64,000 nt of DNA. Origin: CAZCTC01 sp964501335. GTDB taxonomy: Bacteria; Chloroflexota; Anaerolineae; B4-G1; SLSP01. Position 1 is the stretch's first letter, and every line of letters starts with the position of its first letter. Below, piece after piece: positions 60,402-64,000 of the stretch. Under the pieces are notes generated by a model, which saw nothing but the letters and a program-made list of their open reading frames with translations, made no database searches and was not told the DNA's origin. The DNA is taken from assembly GCA_964501335.1 (NCBI GenBank), contig CAZCTC010000034.1, forward strand, positions 13,900-77,899. Reading direction: 5' to 3'. The position numbers and the translations under genes were made by a program.

Positions 60402-60432
60402 AGCGAGAGAAAGCTTAGGGCTTTCTCTCGCT
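60402..60432. terminator. Hairpin between convergent genes
   Basis: 13-bp perfect stem (60402-60414 with 60420-60432: AGCGAGAGAAAGC), 5-nt loop. No T-run, so it is only a possible terminator; it separates the plus-strand membrane gene from the 45-residue minus-strand gene. Confidence 0.5.
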
Positions 60433-60483
60433 GGCAAAGGTGGCCGTAGCCAAAAGGTGGACCGTAGTCCAGTCGCTGTCGGT

Positions 60484-60621
60484 TCATCGATGGGCGGTGA
60501 GGATGTTCAGGGCTCCGCAGAGCAGAACCACACCGATCACGACCGCGGCGATGACGATCACAGCATAGCCTGCCTGAACGGCAGTGTGCATCAAGGGGTT
60601 TAAAGCGTGGGTCAGTTCCAT
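60484..60621 (-). CDS. 45-residue single-span membrane peptide
   Basis: ATG at 60621 with AGGAG 6 nt upstream, stop TGA at 60486-60484. The product begins MELTHALNPLMHTAVQ and has one long hydrophobic helix (AVIVIAAVVIGVVLLCGAL) before a short basic end (LTAHR). It is preceded by switch leader copy 2, like the other heads of translational units in the element. Small single-span proteins of this kind can be toxins, holin-like factors or membrane-complex subunits; nothing distinguishes these here. Confidence 0.7.
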   Translation of the reverse strand: MELTHALNPLMHTAVQAGYAVIVIAAVVIGVVLLCGALNILTAHR

Positions 60622-60706
60622 GGGTCTCTCCTGTTCTCACTTTTGAATTTGAACGAGAGAGACGCGCTTCCCCTGGGGGGGAGAGCAACGTCTCCCCCCG
60701 CAAGGG
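60622..60706 (-). ncRNA. SD-sequestering switch leader, copy 2
   Basis: A 60706-60691 (CCCTTGCGGGGGGAGA), S 60694-60689 (GAGACG), A' 60684-60670 (TCTCCCCCCCAGGGG), B' 60664-60659 (CGTCTC), SD 60632-60628. A:A' forms 15 pairs with one bulge; S:B' 6 pairs; GTCTCTC (60663-60657) pairs with GAGAGAC (60630-60624), which overlaps the Shine-Dalgarno. Confidence 0.7.
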
Positions 60707-60707
60707 T

Positions 60708-61097
60708 TTAGTTTTTCCAGGTCCGGGCCAGACTCAGGGCCCGGTCAATCTCCAGCGCGAGGTCGGCGGCGCTGGTTTGAGTATCGACGGGCCAGGAGCG
60801 GGAAAGCTCCGGCCCGGAAAGCAGTAACGAAGACCCGGCTTCCAGGATAGTCAGCAGGTAGGATTCCGGCTGTCCTTCCTCCTGGATCAGAGGCTTGAAT
60901 TGCAGGGTGGCCCAGGCGATTTTGGCGCCTTTGCCCGGCCAGGAGATGCCGGTGTAATCCGGATCCTGGTGCAGGCGGGGAGCCAGTTGATCGATGAGCG
61001 CGGCCAGCAACCGACGCTGTTCAGCTAATCGCAAAGGCCGAGGGGTATCCTTGGGCCGGCGGGGTCGTTTGGGTTTGAACAAGGCCATCTGGCTCAT
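60708..61097 (-). CDS. Hypothetical protein of the mobile element
   Basis: 129 residues (Met at 4 is an alternative start). Basic N-terminus (FKPKRPRRPKDTPRPLRLAEQRR), then a mixed alpha/beta domain (YLLTILEAGSSLLLSGPEL). The start overlaps the upstream stop by 4 bp, so it is translationally coupled to the 103-residue gene. No family recognised. Confidence 0.6.
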   Translation of the reverse strand: MSQMALFKPKRPRRPKDTPRPLRLAEQRRLLAALIDQLAPRLHQDPDYTGISWPGKGAKIAWATLQFKPLIQEEGQPESYLLTILEAGSSLLLSGPELSRSWPVDTQTSAADLALEIDRALSLARTWKN

Positions 61098-61405
61098 GCG
61101 GCCTCGCCGATCGGACCGATGCTCAGTTCATAGAGTCCTTCCCAATGCCCGCGCCGGCGAGTCGTGGGGCCGCATTGATGGGCGATGACGGCCAGGTTGT
61201 GCTCCTCCATGTAATCGCGGAGCTGCTGGATCGTCGCGCCGGGCTTGGGCGGGCGCCAGGTGGAATCCCTGGCCGTCATCACTTCCCAGCTTTCGGGATC
61301 GCGCAGGCTGAAGGACTCGATGGGATCGAACAACGCTTCGGGGTGCCAATCGGCCCACCAGAAGCGGATCTTGAGGGTGGGCGGCAGTTCAATTTTCGTC
61401 GCCAT
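61094..61405 (-). CDS. Hypothetical protein of the mobile element
   Basis: 103 residues, GAGGAG 8 nt before ATG 61405. Contains LKIRFWWADWHPEALFDPIESF and a basic GPTTRRRGHWEGLYEL stretch. Head of a two-gene coupled unit preceded by switch leader copy 3. No family recognised. Confidence 0.65.
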   Translation of the reverse strand: MATKIELPPTLKIRFWWADWHPEALFDPIESFSLRDPESWEVMTARDSTWRPPKPGATIQQLRDYMEEHNLAVIAHQCGPTTRRRGHWEGLYELSIGPIGEAA

Positions 61406-61484
61406 GGTTTTTGCTCCTCGGTAAGATTACCGGGGAGACCCGAGATGTCCCCTGGCGGGAGGACAATGGGCCTCCCCCTGGGGG
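61406..61484 (-). ncRNA. SD-sequestering switch leader, copy 3
   Basis: A 61484-61471 (CCCCCAGGGGGAGG), S 61477-61468 (GGGGAGGCCC), A' 61462-61449 (CCTCCCGCCAGGGG), B' 61441-61432 (GGGTCTCCCC), SD region 61424-61414. S:B' forms 10 pairs with one GU; CTCCCCGGTAA (61437-61427) pairs with TTACCGAGGAG with one mismatch, closing a hairpin over the Shine-Dalgarno. Confidence 0.7.
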
Positions 61485-61511
61485 ATAAAAATCAATCAGG
61501 CGCCTTGCGGC

Positions 61512-61645
61512 CCTGGTTTTCCTGGGGTTGAAACCCCAGGCTACCCTAATTCGCCCTTTCAGGGCTTCAGAATGCGCCTTGTCAGGGAATCTCAGCCCTG
61601 AAGGGGCGACCTCAAGTAAGCCTGGGATGAAATCCCAGGTAACCG
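61512..61645. repeat. CCTGGGGTTGAA-type interspersed repeat
   Basis: CCTGGGGTTGAAACCCCAGG palindrome, CTACCCTAATTCGCCC, TTCAGGGCT, CAGCCCTGAAGGGGCGACCT and AAGCCTGGGATGAAATCCCA in order; matches 11325-11455. It overlaps the 3' end of the gene ending at 61592, whose last ~15 residues are encoded by it. Confidence 0.7.
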
Positions 61646-61963
61646 TTGCGCGGCGAGGTAGGCTGCCATTTCGAGGATCAGTTCGGTGGAGTACAGCAGG
61701 TCGAGGGCGGCTTCCGGCGCTTGGGTCCAGCACCAGCAGGTCGCGGTTTCCAAAAGCCGGCCGCCCAGGACCGGTTGCCGGCATTCTTCCTGAATAGCGG
61801 TTTCTTCTTCGAGACTGAGATCGTGAAGAAGGCACTGGACATACTGGCCAGGGGCGCCGGCGGGACCCACGCAGAGCAGGGTCACTTCCAGCTTGCGGAA
61901 TTTCCGATAGAACACCAATTGGGTGACGGTTATCTCCCCGTCGAGATTCAAGATTGCGTTCAT
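61592..61963 (-). CDS. Hypothetical protein with repeat-encoded C-terminal tail
   Basis: 123 residues. Beta-rich N-terminus (MNAILNLDGEITVTQLVFYRKFRKLEVTLL segment), Cys/Trp-rich middle (ETATCWCWTQAPE) and helical end. The last residues (PGISSQAYLRSPLQG) come from the CCTGGG-type repeat, so the original stop has probably been displaced by repeat insertion. The gene follows the coiled-coil gene by 11 bp. No family recognised. Confidence 0.6.
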   Translation of the reverse strand: MNAILNLDGEITVTQLVFYRKFRKLEVTLLCVGPAGAPGQYVQCLLHDLSLEEETAIQEECRQPVLGGRLLETATCWCWTQAPEAALDLLYSTELILEMAAYLAAQRLPGISSQAYLRSPLQG

Positions 61964-61974
61964 CGGGCGTTCCG

Positions 61975-62463
61975 TTATTCTTCTTCGATCTCGTCGAAGC
62001 CATCCTCCACGGTCTGAGGACTATCGCCCTTGAAAAGGCTGTGCCGGCGAGGGCGCGGCAGGGAGGCCGTCTGCAAGTGCAACTGGTCCACCGCTTCCTC
62101 GAAAAGCCAGGGCGCGAGGGCCATGGTTTGCATTTCGCGGATGGCGGAGCGCAGCGCGGAGATCCGGGTTTCCCAGCCGGCGATTTTGGCGTCGAGGAAC
62201 AGCAGATCGTTGTGGCGGGAGATCACCGATTCCTGCTGATAGGCCCAGGCTTCATCGTCGGCCAGCAGAGCGGTGATAGCGACGGCGCGCTGCTGCTCGT
62301 TGGAGCCCAGCGCTTTCCAATCGACGACGCTCAGCAGCTCGACGCGGCGCTGCTCCAGCTGGCGCTCCTGGGATTCCAGCGAGGCCTTGAGGGCGGCGCG
62401 TTCCACGTACATGCCGGACAATTCGGCGCAGAGGACGATCAAGTCTGCACGATAGGTTTCCAT
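61975..62463 (-). CDS. Coiled-coil protein of the mobile element
   Basis: 162 residues from ATG 62463, for which GAGGAG lies 9 nt upstream; the longer frame is rejected since it runs through the leader. Residues ~25-120 form a heptad-rich helical region (LKASLESQERQLEQRRVELL, ISALRSAIREMQ) and the tail is acidic (EDGFDEIEEE). Head of a unit preceded by switch leader copy 4. No family recognised. Confidence 0.65.
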   Translation of the reverse strand: METYRADLIVLCAELSGMYVERAALKASLESQERQLEQRRVELLSVVDWKALGSNEQQRAVAITALLADDEAWAYQQESVISRHNDLLFLDAKIAGWETRISALRSAIREMQTMALAPWLFEEAVDQLHLQTASLPRPRRHSLFKGDSPQTVEDGFDEIEEE

Positions 62464-62543
62464 TTTTTCTTCTCCTCGAATTTGGGGTCGAGGGAAGCCC
62501 GGCATTTCTCCCGTGGGGGAGAGCACGGAGCTTCCCCCAAAGG
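62464..62543 (-). ncRNA. SD-sequestering switch leader, copy 4
   Basis: A 62543-62533 (CCTTTGGGGGA), S 62536-62528 (GGGAAGCTC), A' 62520-62510 (TCCCCCACGGG), B' 62500-62492 (GGGCTTCCC), SD region 62479-62469. S:B' forms 9 pairs with one GU; CTTCCCTCGA (62497-62488) pairs with TCGAGGAGAAG through 10 pairs with one bulged A. Confidence 0.7.
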
Positions 62544-62557
62544 AATCAACAAAAATA

Positions 62558-63088
62558 TCAGAAGGGCAACGGGTCCAGACTGCCGTCCTGGGGCAGTTCC
62601 CAGATCCAAACGGTGTTGGGCAGGGGCTCCAGGAGCGGCAGAATTTCGTTACGGGGCAGATCGTCGGCCCCGGGATAGTTCAGGTGGATGCGGACCTGCG
62701 GTTGCTCCTGGCAGAACTCTACCAGCCGGCTCACGCTGTATTGGATGATCTCCAGACTGGGCGCATCGGTGAAGCGCAGCCGGTTTTGGAAGAGTCCCAG
62801 GCGCTTGCGCGGCCAGCGGTCGGAAATGATGAGGTTATAGGCTGGGGTTTCGAGGTAATAGAGAACGTTGTACTCGGAGATGCTTTCTTCATTGATGGTA
62901 TAGACGCAGACGGCATCCCCGAACGGCACTTCGATCCCCGGCCAGCGGGTGCGGACCTGTCGCAGAATGCCGCGTTCCATGACCAGATGGCCTTGAAAAT
63001 CCAGCATAGCGTGGGCCGTAATCAAGGTCAGGCCGGCCAGCCGGAGGGATTCCTCGGCCAACATATCGCCTTCAATGTAAATGGGCAT
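62558..63088 (-). CDS. Macrodomain-like protein, paralogue B
   Basis: 176 residues, AAGGAG before ATG 63088, 10 bp after its paralogue. LTLITAHAMLDFQGHLVMERGILRQ and LNYPGADDLPRNEILPLLEPLPNTVWIWEL align with the phage-type macrodomain pattern (TTN..V...G..VMGRG.A.Q; L.FPG.G.G...). The glycines of the second loop are not conserved (GADD versus GIGWG in the sister), so ADP-ribose binding may be lost. Probable role: binding or hydrolysis of ADP-ribose derivatives, or a degenerate partner. Confidence 0.65.
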   Translation of the reverse strand: MPIYIEGDMLAEESLRLAGLTLITAHAMLDFQGHLVMERGILRQVRTRWPGIEVPFGDAVCVYTINEESISEYNVLYYLETPAYNLIISDRWPRKRLGLFQNRLRFTDAPSLEIIQYSVSRLVEFCQEQPQVRIHLNYPGADDLPRNEILPLLEPLPNTVWIWELPQDGSLDPLPF

Positions 63089-63098
63089 GGTTGACTCC

Positions 63099-63617
63099 TT
63101 AAAACGGGGGCAGTTCCCAGATGGTTACCGTATCCGGCAAGGGATCGAGCAGCGGCTGAACCTCGCTGCGCTCCCGATGCCCCCAGCCGATGCCGGGGAA
63201 ATTGAGATGCACCTGGGCGTCGGGATGAATCCGGCACCAGGTCCGCAAGCGATTCAGGCCGGCCTGGATCAGCAGCAGATCGGCCGGATCAAAGAAACGG
63301 CTTTTTACTTGAAAGGCTCCGATTCTTTTCTCCGGCCAGTCGGGGCTGATAAGCAGACAGTAGTCCGGGTACAGCGTATAGCTGCGCCCCTGGTGGATAA
63401 ACGAGGTGATATCAGCGGCGATGTCGGTCCGAGCGGCCACGGCCTTACCCAGAGCCAGATCGAGCCCCGGCCAGGCGTCGCGGGCCTGGCGGGCCACTCC
63501 TCGGCCCATCACCAACGCGCCGCGTTCATTGACCGAGGCGTTGGTAGTAATCAAGGTCAGGTCGGTGGTTGCGATTACTTCATCTGCCAGCATGTTACCC
63601 ATAGCAAACTTCACCAT
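63099..63617 (-). CDS. Macrodomain-like protein, paralogue A
   Basis: 172 residues from ATG 63617 with AAGGAG 6 nt upstream. TDLTLITTNASVNERGALVMGRGVARQ near residues 17-44 and LNFPGIGWGHRERSEVQPLL near the C-terminus match the two substrate loops of phage/plasmid macrodomain proteins. Macrodomains bind or remove ADP-ribose; in mobile elements they can counter ADP-ribosylating toxins or NAD-based defence. Sits between a SWIM protein and paralogue B, all coupled. Confidence 0.7.
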   Translation of the reverse strand: MVKFAMGNMLADEVIATTDLTLITTNASVNERGALVMGRGVARQARDAWPGLDLALGKAVAARTDIAADITSFIHQGRSYTLYPDYCLLISPDWPEKRIGAFQVKSRFFDPADLLLIQAGLNRLRTWCRIHPDAQVHLNFPGIGWGHRERSEVQPLLDPLPDTVTIWELPPF

Positions 63618-63627
63618 GATCTGCTCC

Positions 63628-63930
63628 TTAAAACGGGGGATGAAACGAAGCCGGTTGGCCGGATTCGGGATCGACCAGGCCGCTTTTGAGGACGGCGACC
63701 AGGTGTTTGCAGAGGGGAATGCGCCGATAGACGAAGTCGGGGCAGTCACAGGTCCAGAGATCCAGCGCTTCATAATATTGAACGGCGCGATCGCCGACGC
63801 GGAAGGTGCCGGGGAGGGTTTCCTCGACCTTCAGATCGACGGCGCGATCGGCGCGCTCCAACAATTCCAGGCTGCGGATCATGCCGGCCGCCTGGTTGGT
63901 CAAACCGACGGTGTGTAAATTGGTTGCCAT
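63628..63930 (-). CDS. SWIM zinc-finger protein
   Basis: 100 residues, GGAGG before ATG 63930. The motif CDCPDFVYRRIPLCKHLVAV gives the SWIM signature CxC-n-CxH. SWIM fingers bind DNA or proteins and are common in transposases and SNF2-associated proteins; the element also encodes an SNF2 helicase. Head of a three-gene coupled unit (SWIM, macrodomain-like A, macrodomain-like B) preceded by switch leader copy 5. Confidence 0.8.
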   Translation of the reverse strand: MATNLHTVGLTNQAAGMIRSLELLERADRAVDLKVEETLPGTFRVGDRAVQYYEALDLWTCDCPDFVYRRIPLCKHLVAVLKSGLVDPESGQPASFHPPF

Positions 63931-63992
63931 AGGGCCTCCTTCATGGACTGGAGGCGCAGTTCCCCGATGGGGACATGCGCCCCGGCGGGGAA
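63931..63992 (-). ncRNA. SD-sequestering switch leader, copy 5
   Basis: A 63992-63980 (TTCCCCGCCGGGG), S 63983-63976 (GGGGCGCA), A' 63972-63960 (CCCCATCGGGGAA), B' 63958-63950 (TGCGCCTCC), SD region 63939-63934. S:B' forms 8 pairs with one bulge; GCCTCC (63955-63950) pairs with GGAGGC over the Shine-Dalgarno. The shortest copy, close to the window edge. Confidence 0.65.
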
Positions 63993-64000
63993 AAGAAAAG

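Noticed and set aside
60386..60703. 105-residue minus-strand frame
   Set aside because: It crosses leader copy 2 and is out of frame with the 45-residue peptide, which has the better RBS and a transmembrane helix.

Overview
This 64 kb window looks like chromosomal DNA of a moderately GC-rich, free-living bacterium. The gene set (a very large DUF11-repeat surface protein, a type III pantothenate kinase, GAF/PAS-rich orphan histidine kinases, a GH3-family enzyme, B12-dependent radical SAM enzymes and a NACHT-FGE protein) is what I would expect from a Chloroflexota (Anaerolineae-like) genome. That placement is inference; no rRNA or marker gene proves it.

Layout: (1) 1-1037 is the end of a secreted GH13 amylase with starch-binding modules. 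(2) 1409-8224 (minus) is a biosynthetic-looking cluster: three paralogous B12-binding radical SAM enzymes, a GH3-type adenylating enzyme and a putative acyltransferase. (3) 8552-18267 holds two large orphan sensor histidine kinases on either side of a three-gene set that includes two zinc-ribbon proteins. (4) 18713-23981 is a PadR regulator, an alpha/beta hydrolase and a MacB-like ABC transporter (ATPase plus FtsX-type permease). (5) 24100-46979 (minus) is a cell-surface block: a 5710-residue DUF11 protein, a membrane-tethered SurA/TlpA fusion, a small LPQSG-anchored protein, a gingipain-like C25 peptidase and a small secreted protein. (6) 47195-49240 carries coaX, tRNA-Gln(CTG) and a tyrosine recombinase. 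(7) 49241-54241 is an AT-richer, gene-poor stretch with a short HNH-N-terminus-like protein and a zinc-ribbon/NACHT/FGE-sulfatase protein bounded by two copies of one palindrome. (8) 54242-64000 (minus) looks like an integrated mobile element: DUF6573, a DUF6094 methylase-SNF2 helicase fusion, tandem macrodomain-like paralogues, a SWIM zinc-finger protein and several small unknowns.

The most interesting signal is in region 8. Five intergenic leaders (59681-59765, 60622-60706, 61406-61484, 62464-62543, 63931-63992) share one architecture although their sequences differ. A GC-rich segment can pair with either of two downstream segments, and the second of these also pairs with the Shine-Dalgarno sequence of the next gene. 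Each leader heads one translational unit of the element. This is the expression-platform layout of a translational riboswitch or RNA thermoswitch, present five times in one gene cluster.

A second family-level signal is an interspersed intergenic element: long hairpins (15-19 bp) whose stems vary in sequence but stay paired, nearly always closed by a TCTG loop, often followed by a conserved block of about 75 bp containing AACTCTCT, GCGCG.CG and GCGGGACGTTACAAGG. About a dozen copies or remnants lie between 1.1 and 47.2 kb and none in the mobile element.
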